Below, piece by piece: positions 16,588 to 26,900 of a DNA stretch of 64,000 nucleotides (position 1 is the first letter of the stretch; every line of letters starts with the position of its first letter). Source of the DNA: JAWVYT01 sp046483065 (lineage in GTDB: Bacteria; Gemmatimonadota; Gemmatimonadetes; Longimicrobiales; RSA9). The position numbers and the translations under genes were made by a program. The stretch covers positions 62,001 through 126,000 of the forward strand of contig JAWODW010000044.1 in the NCBI GenBank assembly GCA_046483065.1. The letters run 5' to 3'. The notes below the pieces were generated by a model that did not search any database, was not told where the DNA came from, and worked only from the letters and a program-made list of their open reading frames with translations.

Positions 16588-19500
16588 ATGTCGACCAACG
16601 GTAGTAACGGCGGTATGGAGCGCAGGGACTTCCTCAAGGTTCTCGGGGTGGCCGGGGCGGGCGCCGCGGCCACGGGCTGCTCGACGGAGCCGGACCGGCT
16701 GATCCCTTACCTGGTGCAGCCGGAGCAGACGGTGCCGGGCATGGCCACCCACTACCGCACGACGTGCCGGGAGTGTCCGGCGGGGTGCGGACTGACAGTA
16801 CGCACGCGCGAGGGCCGCGCGGTGAAGGCCGAGGGCACGGCGGACTCGCCCATCTCCCACGGCAAGCTGTGCGCCCGGGGGCAGGCGTCGCTCCACGGCC
16901 TCTACGATCCGGACCGGGTCCCGCAGGCGCTGGTCCGTGAAGGCGAGAGCTGGTCGAAGGTGAGCTGGGATCGGGCGGAGCAGTCGCTGGCCGAGGCGCT
17001 GGACGCGGCCGGGGAGGCCGCCGTCTTCCTGACCGGCCGCGAGACCGGCACCATGGACCGGCTCCTCGACGAGTGGTGCGAGGCCGCGGGCGTCCGCCGG
17101 GTGACCTTCGAGAGCTTCTCCCACGCGGCGCTCCGGGAAGCGAGCCGCCGGCTCTACGGCCGCCCGGCGCTCCCGATCCACGACTTCGCCAACGCCGAGG
17201 TGGTCCTCTCCTTCGGTGCCGACTTCATGGAGACCTGGCTCTCCCCCGTGGACTACTCCCACGGGTTCGTCGAGGGCCACGCCTACGCCAACGGCCGCAG
17301 GGGCCGGTTCATCGCCGTCACCCCGCACCAGTCGCTGACGGACCTGAACGCCGACGTGTGGATCGCGCCCCGCCCCGGGACCGAGCACCTCGTGGCGCTG
17401 GCCATCGCCCGGCTCGTGGCCGATGAGACCGGCGCTGACGGCCCCGCCGCCACGCTGCTCCGTGACATCGACCCGACCGCCATGGCCGAGGCCGCCGGCG
17501 TGGCGCTGGAGCGGATCGAGGAAGCAGCCCACGACTTCGCCGGCCGTCCGTCGCTAGCCGTGGGGCCCGGCGTCGGGACGTCCCACGCCGCCAACACCAC
17601 GCTGGCCACGGCCGTGGCCGCGCTGAACGAGGTGGCGGGGAACATGGACCGCACCGTCCGCCTCGGTGCGGCGGACGCGGGCGGCGCCACCCACGAGGAG
17701 ATGCGGGCGCTGGTGGAGGAGATGGCGGCCGGTCGCGTCCCTGCGCTCCTGGTCCGCGGCCCGAATCCGCTCTACGAGCTGCCGGAGCAGGACCGGGTGG
17801 CGGAGGCCCTCGACGAGGTGGCGTTCATCGCCTCGTTCTCGCCGTTCCTCGACGAGACCGCCGCCGCCGCGCACCTGCTCCTCCCCGACCACCACTTCCT
17901 CGAGGCGTGGGGCGACCACGAGCCGCGCCCCGGCGTGTTCTCGCTCGTACAGCCGGTGATGACGCCGGTGTTCGGGTCGAAGCAGACCGGCGACGTGCTC
18001 CTGTCGGTGGCCCGCCGGATGGGCACCGCGCTGCCCTCGTCGGCCAGCACCTACTACGACTACCTCCGGGATCGCTGGCGCGGGATCCAGCAGCGGCTCG
18101 GCGACGGCCGGCCGTTCGACGCCTGGTGGACCGAGGCGCTCCGGAAGGGCACCCTCGTGGCCGGGGACTACGGCCGGCTCGATTCGGCACGGGCGCGGAC
18201 CGTGGACGCCACGCTGGACACCGGGCCCGCCCCCCTCGACGGCGATGGCGAGCTCCACCTGGTGGTCTACCCCTCGTATCGGTTCTACGACGGACGCACC
18301 GCCAACCGACCGTGGCTCCAGGAGCTGCCGGACCCGATCTCCAAGCATACCTGGGGTACGGTCCTGGAGATGCACCCCTCCACCGCCGAGGAGTACGGCC
18401 TCGACAATGGCCATATCGTGGAGCTGAGCACTTCCCACGGCACGGTGGAGCTCCCCGTCTGGCGCCATCCCGGCGTGCGGCCGGACACGGTGGCCGTCCA
18501 GCTCGGTCAGGGACACACCAATATGGGCCGGTACGCCAAGGGTCGGGGCGTGAACCCCGTCGCCCTCCTGGGCCATCGCTACGACGAGGCCGGTGGGCTC
18601 GCCTGGGTCCAGGCCCGGGCCGACGTGGTGCCCACGGGCCGTTGGGAGCGGCAGCCGTTCTCCTCCGAGCAGGACGACGTCGGCGGCCGCCACCTTCTGG
18701 AGCACGTCTCCCTGGCCGAGGCCGTGGAGGCCGACCGGGCGGCGGCCGGTGCCGCCGGTGCCGCCGGTGCCGAGCGGGCGGAGCAGCCGATGACGGGCGC
18801 GCTGGTGGGCCCCGGCCACGTGGGCGGGACGGCGGACCCCCACGGCCAGTCGATACACCCCAACCGTGCGGCGCCGAGCTCGCTCCAGGAGTCCGGCGGG
18901 TTCGCGCCGGTGGTGGTGGACGGGTCACCACAGGGCTACCCGCCCGACGGGACCCACTACGGCGAGTACAGCGAGGAGCACCCCCGGTGGGCCATGGCCG
19001 TGGACATGGAGCGGTGCATCGGGTGCAGCGCGTGCCAGACGGCGTGCCAGGCGGAGAACAACATCGGGATGGTGGGCCCGGAGCTGGTGGCCCAGGGCCG
19101 GCTGATCCAGTGGATCCGCATCGAGCGCTACTTCGACGAGGAAGAGGAGGGCGCGGTCCACGAGATGAACGGCGGCGCCGGCCACCGGAAGACCACGTTC
19201 CTGCCCATGATGTGCCAGCAGTGCGGGACCGCGCCGTGCGAGCCGGTCTGCCCCGTGTACGCGAGCTATCATACGCCCGACGGGCTCAACGCCCAGGTCT
19301 ACAACCGGTGCGTGGGCACCCGGTACTGCGCCAACAACTGCCCCTACAAGGTCCGCTACTTCAACTACTTCACCTACGAGTGGCCCGAGCCGCTGAACTG
19401 GCAGCTGAACCCGGACGTCACCGTCCGGGAGAAGGGCATCATGGAGAAGTGCACGTTCTGCGTGCAGCGGATCCGTGGCGCCGAACACGAGGCCCGCATG

Positions 19501-19719
19501 GCCGGCCGGCCGGTGCACGACGGTGAGATCGTGCCGGCGTGCGCCCAGACGTGCCCGGGCAACGCCATCGTGTTCGGCAATATCGAGGACCCGAACTCCA
19601 GGGTATCACGCGTGGTCGAATCGAGTCGCGGATTCCGGGTGTTCGAGGAGCTGAACACCCAGTCCGCGGTGGTCTACCTGAAGAAGGTGACCGAGGGCGG
19701 GGAAGGAGCGGCGCACTGA
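16588..19719 (+). CDS. actB: Alternative complex III iron-sulfur subunit ActB
   Basis: A 1043-residue periplasmic subunit with a Tat-type start (ERRDFLKVLGVAGAGAAATGC). The first two thirds (about 40-700) resemble the molybdopterin-oxidoreductase fold, which in ActB carries no Mo cofactor; CRECPAGCG and KLCARGQ are present. The C-terminal third is a four-cluster ferredoxin-like domain with CIGCSACQTAC, CQQCGTAPCEPVCP, CVGTRYCANNCP, CTFCVQR and CAQTCPGNAI. It relays electrons from quinol oxidation to the haem subunits. The ATG at 16588 has a weak GCAGAG site; Met10 (16615) is an alternative that still keeps the twin-arginine motif. Confidence 0.94.
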   Translation: MSTNGSNGGMERRDFLKVLGVAGAGAAATGCSTEPDRLIPYLVQPEQTVPGMATHYRTTCRECPAGCGLTVRTREGRAVKAEGTADSPISHGKLCARGQASLHGLYDPDRVPQALVREGESWSKVSWDRAEQSLAEALDAAGEAAVFLTGRETGTMDRLLDEWCEAAGVRRVTFESFSHAALREASRRLYGRPALPIHDFANAEVVLSFGADFMETWLSPVDYSHGFVEGHAYANGRRGRFIAVTPHQSLTDLNADVWIAPRPGTEHLVALAIARLVADETGADGPAATLLRDIDPTAMAEAAGVALERIEEAAHDFAGRPSLAVGPGVGTSHAANTTLATAVAALNEVAGNMDRTVRLGAADAGGATHEEMRALVEEMAAGRVPALLVRGPNPLYELPEQDRVAEALDEVAFIASFSPFLDETAAAAHLLLPDHHFLEAWGDHEPRPGVFSLVQPVMTPVFGSKQTGDVLLSVARRMGTALPSSASTYYDYLRDRWRGIQQRLGDGRPFDAWWTEALRKGTLVAGDYGRLDSARARTVDATLDTGPAPLDGDGELHLVVYPSYRFYDGRTANRPWLQELPDPISKHTWGTVLEMHPSTAEEYGLDNGHIVELSTSHGTVELPVWRHPGVRPDTVAVQLGQGHTNMGRYAKGRGVNPVALLGHRYDEAGGLAWVQARADVVPTGRWERQPFSSEQDDVGGRHLLEHVSLAEAVEADRAAAGAAGAAGAERAEQPMTGALVGPGHVGGTADPHGQSIHPNRAAPSSLQESGGFAPVVVDGSPQGYPPDGTHYGEYSEEHPRWAMAVDMERCIGCSACQTACQAENNIGMVGPELVAQGRLIQWIRIERYFDEEEEGAVHEMNGGAGHRKTTFLPMMCQQCGTAPCEPVCPVYASYHTPDGLNAQVYNRCVGTRYCANNCPYKVRYFNYFTYEWPEPLNWQLNPDVTVREKGIMEKCTFCVQRIRGAEHEARMAGRPVHDGEIVPACAQTCPGNAIVFGNIEDPNSRVSRVVESSRGFRVFEELNTQSAVVYLKKVTEGGEGAAH

Positions 19720-21131
19720 TGGGCACCGTGATCCGCTCCGAGACACACCCGGGCGTCGAGAAATACGAGGACGTCAACAGGGACGTCCTGAAGCTGCTCG
19801 GCACGCCCGGCAAGGTCTACTGGCTGCTCCTGGCGCTGGCCGTGGCCGGTGTGGGGCTCCTGGCCTTCAGCTTCTTCGTCCAGATCTACCTCGGGATCGG
19901 CATGACCGGGTTGATGAACCCGATCTCCTGGGGCGTCTACATCACCACCTTCGTCTTCTGGGTCGGGATCGCCCACTCCGGCACGCTGATCTCCGCCATC
20001 CTCTTCCTGTTCCGGGCACGGTGGCGCCAGTCGATCTACCGGGCGGCCGAGGCCATGACCGTGTTCGCCGTCATGACCGCCGGGCTCTTCCCCATCATCC
20101 ACCTGGGCCGGCCGTTCATCTTCTACTGGCTCATGCCGTACCCGAACCAGCGGATGCTGTGGCCGAACTTCAAGAGCCCGCTGGTCTGGGACGTGTTCGC
20201 CATCAGCACGTACCTCATCGTCAGCGCCACCTTCTTCGTCATCGGGATGATCCCCGACATCGCCGCCGCACGAGACTCCACCACGGTGCCGTGGCGGAAG
20301 AAGCTGTACACGGTGCTGAGCTTCGGCTGGAAGGGGAGCGGCCGGCAGTGGCGGCACTTCAACCGGGCGTACCTCTACCTGGCCGCGCTGGCCACACCGC
20401 TGGTGCTCTCCGTCCACAGCGTGGTGTCGTGGGACTTCGCCATGAGCATCGTCCCGGGCTGGCACTCCACCATCTTCGCGCCCTATTTCGTGGCCGGCGC
20501 CATCTTCAGCGGGCTGGCCATGGTCATCACGCTGCTGGTGCCGATCCGGAAGATCTTCGGCCTCGAGGACTATTTCACCAGCAAGCACTTCGACGCCATG
20601 TCGAAGCTGATCCTCCTCACCTCGCTCATCGTGGGCTACGCCTACCTGGCCGAGGTCTTCCTGGTCTGGTACAGCCAGGAGCCGCCCCACGCCGAGGGGC
20701 AGTACATCATCGCCGGGCTCAGCGGGAACTACTGGTGGGCCACCGCCATCATGCTGATCTGCAACATGGTGGTGCCCCAGCTGCTCTGGTCGAAGAAGGT
20801 GCGGACCAGCATCGCGGCGCTGTTCGTCATCACCATCTTCATCAACATCGGGATGTGGTTCGAGCGCTTCGTGATCATCGTGACGAGCCTGAGCCACGAG
20901 TTCGAGCCGTGGCAGTGGAACGTGTACAAGCCGAGCTGGGTCGAGATGGGGATCATGGTGGGCAGCTTCGGCTGGTTCTTCATGTGGTTCCTCCTCTTCC
21001 TGCGGCTCCTGCCCGCCGTCTCCGTGGCGGAGCTCAAGGAGGTGCTGCCCGCACCCAGGAAGTGGGCCCGGGGCCGCACCGACGAGGGCCGCGAGCTGAG
21101 AGCTCGGCAGGAACCGGAGGTGGACCGATGA
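19719..21131 (+). CDS. actC: Alternative complex III NrfD-like membrane subunit ActC
   Basis: A 470-residue NrfD/PsrC-type integral membrane protein with about ten transmembrane helices, expected to hold the quinol site. The start is the ATG at 19719, which overlaps the actB stop by one base, with GGAAGGAG upstream. Longer readings run back inside actB and are rejected. The helices include SWGVYITTFVFWVGIAHSG and the conserved HSVVSWDFA region, both typical of ActC. The end overlaps actD by four bases. Confidence 0.95.
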   Translation: MGTVIRSETHPGVEKYEDVNRDVLKLLGTPGKVYWLLLALAVAGVGLLAFSFFVQIYLGIGMTGLMNPISWGVYITTFVFWVGIAHSGTLISAILFLFRARWRQSIYRAAEAMTVFAVMTAGLFPIIHLGRPFIFYWLMPYPNQRMLWPNFKSPLVWDVFAISTYLIVSATFFVIGMIPDIAAARDSTTVPWRKKLYTVLSFGWKGSGRQWRHFNRAYLYLAALATPLVLSVHSVVSWDFAMSIVPGWHSTIFAPYFVAGAIFSGLAMVITLLVPIRKIFGLEDYFTSKHFDAMSKLILLTSLIVGYAYLAEVFLVWYSQEPPHAEGQYIIAGLSGNYWWATAIMLICNMVVPQLLWSKKVRTSIAALFVITIFINIGMWFERFVIIVTSLSHEFEPWQWNVYKPSWVEMGIMVGSFGWFFMWFLLFLRLLPAVSVAELKEVLPAPRKWARGRTDEGRELRARQEPEVDR

Positions 21132-21649
21132 GCCGCTACCTGGGCGTGTTCGGAGAGGTGGACGCAGCGGTCCGGGCCATCGAGGAGCTCCAGGATGCCG
21201 GCATGACCGACCTGGAGACCTACTCGCCGCTCCCGCAGCATGAGCTCGAACACGCGCTCCACCGACCCCGGAGCCCCGTCCGGCTCTTCACCCTCGTGGG
21301 CGGCCTCACCGGCGCGGCCACCGGGTTCGCCATCGCCATCTGGACGTCCCTCGACTGGCCTATGATCACCGGCGGGAAGCCGATCATTTCGCTGCCCGCC
21401 TTCGTGGTCATCGCCTTCGAGATGACCATCCTGTTCGGCGCCCTCTCCACCGTGCTCGGGCTGATCATCAACGCCCGGCTCGGGCCCCCGGGCAGGGACC
21501 TGGCGTACGACCCGTCCTTCTCGGCCGGCAGCTTCGGGGTCCTGGTCGACGCCCCTTCCGGGCAGGGCGATGACGCCCGCCGCATCCTCGATGAGGCCGG
21601 CGCCACCGAGGTCCAGGCGTGGGATGAGGGAGACGACCATGTGGCGTAG
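21128..21649 (+). CDS. actD: Alternative complex III subunit ActD (DUF3341)
   Basis: A 173-residue subunit with two central membrane helices (about 52-74 and 92-116) and a soluble N-terminus beginning LGVFGEVDAAVRAIEELQDAG, the usual ActD opening. It anchors to the membrane face of the complex; its exact role is not known. ATGA overlap with actC and an 11-base overlap with actE show tight coupling. Confidence 0.93.
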   Translation: MSRYLGVFGEVDAAVRAIEELQDAGMTDLETYSPLPQHELEHALHRPRSPVRLFTLVGGLTGAATGFAIAIWTSLDWPMITGGKPIISLPAFVVIAFEMTILFGALSTVLGLIINARLGPPGRDLAYDPSFSAGSFGVLVDAPSGQGDDARRILDEAGATEVQAWDEGDDHVA

Positions 21650-22298
21650 GCCCATGCGGCGCACCGTGCGCGGCTCGCTGACCGTCTTCGCCCTCGGCGC
21701 CCTGACGGCCCTCGGCGGCTGCACGGAGATCGAGGACGCCATGTCCAGCGTGGACGTCCTGAACTTCATGCGGGAGTCACCGGCGTTCGATCCGTACGAG
21801 GCGCCCCGGGTCCCGCCGGAGAACTCGGTGCCCGTGGAGTCGCCGGGCGAGGAGTGGGAGCCGCCGGTGGAGAACACCGACGCGGCGCTCCGGGCGTGGG
21901 GCGATACCATGACCAACCCGCTGCCGTCCACCGACGCAGTGCTGACGGCAGGGGCCGAGGCGTTCCAGACCTACTGCGCCGTCTGCCACGGCGTGGGCGG
22001 TGAGGGCGATGGTCCGCTGGTGGGGGCCGGGAAGCTCCCGTTCGCCACCAACCTGATGCTGCAGACCACCCTCGACCGGTCCGACGGCTACCTTTACGGC
22101 GTCATCCGCCTCGGTCGGGGGCTCATGCCCAGCTACCGGCGGATCCCGCCGAGCGAGCGGTGGGCGGTGGTCAACTACCTGCGCCACCTCCAGGACGGGG
22201 GCGACCCCATCGACGTGGCGCTCCCGGGTGGCGTGCAGCCGGGGACCGATCCGTTCAATACGTCCGCGGCGGCGGACACGGCTCAGGGGCAGGAGTAG
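21639..22298 (+). CDS. actE: Alternative complex III monohaem cytochrome c lipoprotein ActE
   Basis: A 219-residue lipoprotein (LTALGGC, acylated Cys28) with one haem-c motif, Cys113-x2-Cys116-His117 (CAVCH), and a likely axial Met in RGLMPSY. It accepts electrons within the complex and passes them on toward the terminal oxidase. I chose the ATG at 21639, with GAGGGAG about seven bases upstream, rather than earlier in-frame starts inside actD. The acidic, Pro-rich stretch at about 50-100 is typical of the family. Confidence 0.94.
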   Translation: MWRRPMRRTVRGSLTVFALGALTALGGCTEIEDAMSSVDVLNFMRESPAFDPYEAPRVPPENSVPVESPGEEWEPPVENTDAALRAWGDTMTNPLPSTDAVLTAGAEAFQTYCAVCHGVGGEGDGPLVGAGKLPFATNLMLQTTLDRSDGYLYGVIRLGRGLMPSYRRIPPSERWAVVNYLRHLQDGGDPIDVALPGGVQPGTDPFNTSAAADTAQGQE

Positions 22299-22299
22299 C

Positions 22300-23571
22300 A
22301 TGTCGCACGATCTGGGAGAGCTGAAGGAGTACCCGCTCCGGCGGCTGGACGGCATGCCGCGGACCGTGGTGATCGCCGCGCTGGTGCTGGTGGTGCTCGG
22401 CGCCGTCGGCTTCTTCATGGGCCTCGCCGATGACGCCGACCGGGCGTGGCGGGCGTACACCTACAACTGGATCTTCTTCGCGGGTATCGCACAGGGCGCC
22501 GTTCTCCTGGCCGCCGTGGTGGCCATGACCCGGGGCGTCTGGTCCCGGCCCATCCGCCGGATCGCCGTCTCCTTCGTGGCGTTCCTCCCCATCGCCTACC
22601 TGATCCTCTTCCCGCCGCTCCTGATCTGGGGCGCGGGCCACCTGTTCCCGTGGCTCCAGGAGGACGTAGGCGAGAAGGCGATCTACCTGAACATGCCCTT
22701 CCTCTCGGCACGCAACCTCCTGGCGCTGGCCCTGCTCCTCGGGATCTCGCTGCTCTTCGCGTACTGGCAGCTGCGGCCCGATGCCGGACGCGCCAGCGAC
22801 GAGAGCTGGGACGGGCTCCGTCGCCTGACCAGGGACTGGAACGGGCAGGAGCACGAGGAGGAGAAGGCCCAGCGTCGGCTCGCCACCCTCGCACCCATCA
22901 TGGCGCTGGCCTACGCCCTGGCCTTCACCTTCGTGGCCTTCGACTTCGTCATGTCGCTGGACCCCCACTGGCTCAGCACCCTCATCGGGCCCTACGTCTT
23001 CATGGGCGCCTTCCTCGGCGGCATCGCCGCCACGGCCATCGCCACCGTGCTCTACAGGCGACGCCTCGGCCTCGAGGAGTACATCGAGGGGAACAACCTC
23101 CACGACCTCGGCAAGCTCTTCTTCGCGTTCAGCGTGTTCTGGACCTATCTCTTCTGGTCGCAGTACATCGTGATCTGGTACGGGAACCTGCCCAACGAGC
23201 AGAGCTTCCTCATCAACCGGCTCCAGGACCCCTACCGCTTACTTTCCATCATCGTCCTCTTCACCATGTTCATCCTCCCCTTCTTCGGGCTGCTGGGCGT
23301 GAAGCCGAAGAAGACGCCGGGGATCATGGCCACCATCGCCGGGCTCAGCCTGCTCGGCCTCTGGATCGAACGCTATATCCTGGTCTACCCGACCCTCTAT
23401 CCCCACGTGGACCGCGTGGTCTTCGGGCTGACCGAGGTCTCCGCCGCCGCCGGCATGCTCGGGCTCCTGATCCTCAGCCTGACCTGGTTCGGCGCCCGGT
23501 TCCCCATGCTCCAGGTCTGGCAGCCCGCCTCGGAGGTCGAGCTGCTGGGCGTGGAGATGGAGGACGGATGA
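22300..23571 (+). CDS. actF: Alternative complex III second NrfD-like subunit ActF
   Basis: A 423-residue polytopic protein, shorter than ActC and related to it. About ten hydrophobic helices are visible, with MSLDPHW and FWSQYIVIWYGNLPNE characteristic of ActF. The ATG at 22300 has GGCAGGAG upstream and lies one base after the actE stop. It is the last act gene here: no actG and no caa3-type oxidase genes follow, and the next gene is susC after 423 bases. Confidence 0.95.
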   Translation: MSHDLGELKEYPLRRLDGMPRTVVIAALVLVVLGAVGFFMGLADDADRAWRAYTYNWIFFAGIAQGAVLLAAVVAMTRGVWSRPIRRIAVSFVAFLPIAYLILFPPLLIWGAGHLFPWLQEDVGEKAIYLNMPFLSARNLLALALLLGISLLFAYWQLRPDAGRASDESWDGLRRLTRDWNGQEHEEEKAQRRLATLAPIMALAYALAFTFVAFDFVMSLDPHWLSTLIGPYVFMGAFLGGIAATAIATVLYRRRLGLEEYIEGNNLHDLGKLFFAFSVFWTYLFWSQYIVIWYGNLPNEQSFLINRLQDPYRLLSIIVLFTMFILPFFGLLGVKPKKTPGIMATIAGLSLLGLWIERYILVYPTLYPHVDRVVFGLTEVSAAAGMLGLLILSLTWFGARFPMLQVWQPASEVELLGVEMEDG

Positions 23572-23994
23572 GCACGCCGGCGCGTCGTCCGGGCGTACGA
23601 TTGTGCGCGCGCAGGGGTGTTGACAGCGGCCCACGTCGACCGTACCCTGTACTGAGATCGATTCACCAGATGTCCCCCGGAACAAAGGAGCGATCCGGTC
23701 CCTGCGCTACTGACCCCTTACCCATATCTTCCGCTGATCCGGACGGTCACTGCAGGCCGGTGCCTTCCCGTATCAGCTCTGCGCTCTAGTTGAAGCTCCG
23801 ACCCCGCCGGATCGGTGGGTGCGGAGGTGCAGTCATAGATAGGCGATCCTGCCGACGCCTTTGTGAGCTCGCCCGATCGCCGTTCAAAACGAGACATAGG
23901 ACTTCTGGTTCCGCACCGATGCGGTTCCGGTTCGTCAGCGCTCTAGGGCGCTGATATTCGAGGTTCCTCTCGTCTCCCTGCCAAAGGAGTAACA
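23572..23994 (+). other. Long leader region upstream of susC
   Basis: 423 bases without a credible gene. It holds the promoter candidate at 23620-23648 and a 7-base perfect hairpin (TCAGCGC at 23935-23941 with GCGCTGA at 23948-23954) about 40 bases before the susC start. If the promoter is right, the 5' leader is about 340 bases. Confidence 0.6.
23620..23648 (+). promoter_or_regulatory. Candidate promoter for susCD
   Basis: A perfect -35 TTGACA (23620-23625), a 17-base spacer and a weak -10 TACCCT (23643-23648). It is the only consensus -35 in the gap. Confidence 0.4.
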
Positions 23995-26900
23995 ATGACA
24001 AGAGGCTCTACTGTAATGCGATACCTGGCAGTCGCCGGGGCGTTGCTGTTCGCGGGAGCGGTCAGCGCGCAGACCGGGTCGATTGCCGGTACCGTAACCG
24101 ATGCATCTACGAATGAGCCGATGTCCGGTGTTCAGGTTTCCATCCCGAACACCGGCCTGGGGACACTGACCGGCGACGACGGTCGGTTCATCATTCGTCA
24201 GGTGCCTGAAGGCCGACAGGTTGTCCGTGTGGACATGATCGGCTACGAGCAATACTCACGCTCCGTGACCGTACCGGCGGACGACGTGGTCAATCTGACC
24301 ATCACGCTGGAGTCGCAGGCGATCGCCCTTGACGAGATCATCGTCACCGGCGTTGTGGGCGCTACCCAGCGGGCCAAGGTCCCGTTCGAGGTTTCACAGC
24401 TCAGGACGCAGGACCTCGTGGTTCCGCAGGTGAGCGCCGCTGCCTCGATCCAGGGGAAGGTGGCCGGTGCCACAGTGGTATCGGGCAGCGGCACGCCGGG
24501 TTCGGCGCCAACGATCCTGCTGCGCGGCCCCACGAGCATCAACTCGAGCGGGCGTAACCAGAGTCCGCTGTACATCGTGGACGGCGTAATTCTGGGCTCC
24601 AGCCTCGCCGATGTCGGCTCTCTCGACATCGAGAGCATCGAGATCGTGAAGGGCGCGGCCGCAGCGTCGCTGTACGGTTCACGTGCTGCCAACGGCGTGG
24701 TCCAGATCACGACGAAGCGTGGCCAGGGGATGCCGGACAACGAGGTCCGCTACACCCTGCGCAGCGAGTACGGCAACAGCGCACTGCCCGAGTCGCCGGA
24801 CGCCCTCCTGACGGAGGTGCACCAGTACCGGGTCGACGAGAACGGGCTGTTCGAGAACGCCGACGGGACGAGTTGTGAGTGGCTGCAGTGCGACTCGCCC
24901 GTGCTGTCCGGCGCGAACGAGTGGGACACGTACGCAGTGAACGAGTGGCCGGGTGAGACCTACAACCAGGTCGAGCGCTTCTTCGAGAACGGGCAGTTCA
25001 TGCAGAACTACCTGAGCGCTGAAGGCCGCGCTGGCGCCACCAACTTCCACATCTCCGCCAGCAACACGGTGGAGTCGGGCGTGCTGCCCGGGCTCGACGG
25101 ATACGAGCGGACGAACTTCCGCCTCAACGTCGATCAGTCGGTGGTGGAAGACCTGCAGGTTTCAGGGAGCGCCTATTACAGCCGGTCCGAACGTGACACG
25201 GAGGGTGGCGGTGCGCTCTTCGACCTGACGCGGATGCCGGCGGGTGTGGACCTTCTGGGTCCCGACCCGAACGACTCCAGCCAGCTGGTGCTCGTGGTCG
25301 ACCCGACCAACATCGAGAGCCCGAACCCGATCTACACCCTGCGCGAGCGGGAGAACAGCCAGGATCGGGGTCGGTTCCTCGGGAGCGGGAACGTCCGGTA
25401 CAGCCCGATGGATTGGCTGAGCGTGGACGCGAACATGAGCTACGACCGGCTCGACTACGACTCCGAAGTGCTGTATCCCAAGGGGTACCGGACGACGGAG
25501 CCCAATGCGCAGATGAACGACGGCAACCTGTCGCGTTCCCGCTCGCTGAACGAAGCGGTCAACGCGAGCGTCACCGCCTCGATGAACTTCGAGCTGGGTG
25601 ACAACGTCGTGAACCAGACGCAGGTCCGTTACCTGTACGAGAACGAGGATTACGAGAGCGTGTCCACGAGCGGCTATCGCTTTGCGGTGGGCGGCGTGCC
25701 GGTCTTCGACAACATCGACTCTGAGACCATTGGCAGCGGCTCTTACCTCCGCACGATCCGTTCGGATGGCTACTTCGCGATCACGAACTTCGAGTTCATG
25801 GATCGCTACGTGCTGGACGCGCTGGTCCGGAACGACGGAAGCTCGCTGTTCGGGGCTGACGAGCGTCGCCAGTGGTACTACCGGGTCGCCGGTGCCTGGC
25901 GTATGGCGTCGGAGCCGTGGTTCCCGCTCGACTTCGTGGACGAGTTCAAGGTCCGCGCGTCGCGTGGTACCGCCGGTGGTCGACCGACGTTCACCGCCCA
26001 GTATGAGACGTACTCGGTGTCCGGTGGTTTCGTATCCCCGGTGAACCTGGGGAACCGGAACCTCAAGCCCGAGCACGCCACTGAGGACGAGTTCGGCGTG
26101 GACGCAACGTTCATGGGGGGCCGGATGCTGCTCGGCCTCACCTACGCCAAGTCCTCTGTTGAAGACCAGATCATGCCTGTGCCGCTTCCGGCCTACGCCG
26201 GCTTCGGTACCCAGTGGCGGAACGTGGGGACGCTGGAGAACACTTCGTGGGAGGCGAGCCTGAATCTGCAGCTCGTCCGGAGCCGGAGTGTCACGTGGTC
26301 CACGCGCGCCATCTTCGACAAGACGTATTCCGAGATCACCCAGCTCGACGTGCCTCCGTTCCAGTACGGTGTCGGTGGTCAGGGCCTGGGCGACGTGTTC
26401 TACGCAACCGAAGGCGCGGAATACGGGAGCTTCTACGGCTTCCAGTTCGCCGAGGACTGCGGCCACCTGCCTGAGGGCGTGGCCTGCGACGGTTGGGAAC
26501 AGAACGACGAGGGCCTGCTGGTTTATGCGCCGAACGGCCTGGACGAGAACGACTGGGGTACCGACTACAACGTCGAAAACTTCGGCGACGTGAAATGGGG
26601 TACGCCCGTTGCTGGCTACTGCCAGGACGTGCTCGATCCGGACAACGAGACGCAGAACTGCCCGGTTGGCAACAGCATCCCGGACTTCAACTTGAGCTTC
26701 TCGACCACGCTCGGGTGGGGCGGGCTCTCGCTGTACGGGCTGCTGGATTCCTCACACGGCTTCGACATTTACAACCAGCCGCTCCAGTGGGGTACGTTCA
26801 AGCGCTATTCCGGTATTATGGATCAGACGGATGTGCCGGAAGCCGAGCGGAAGCCGGTCGGCTACTTCGACGCCCTTTATGGTGTCAGCGGCCTCGAGCC

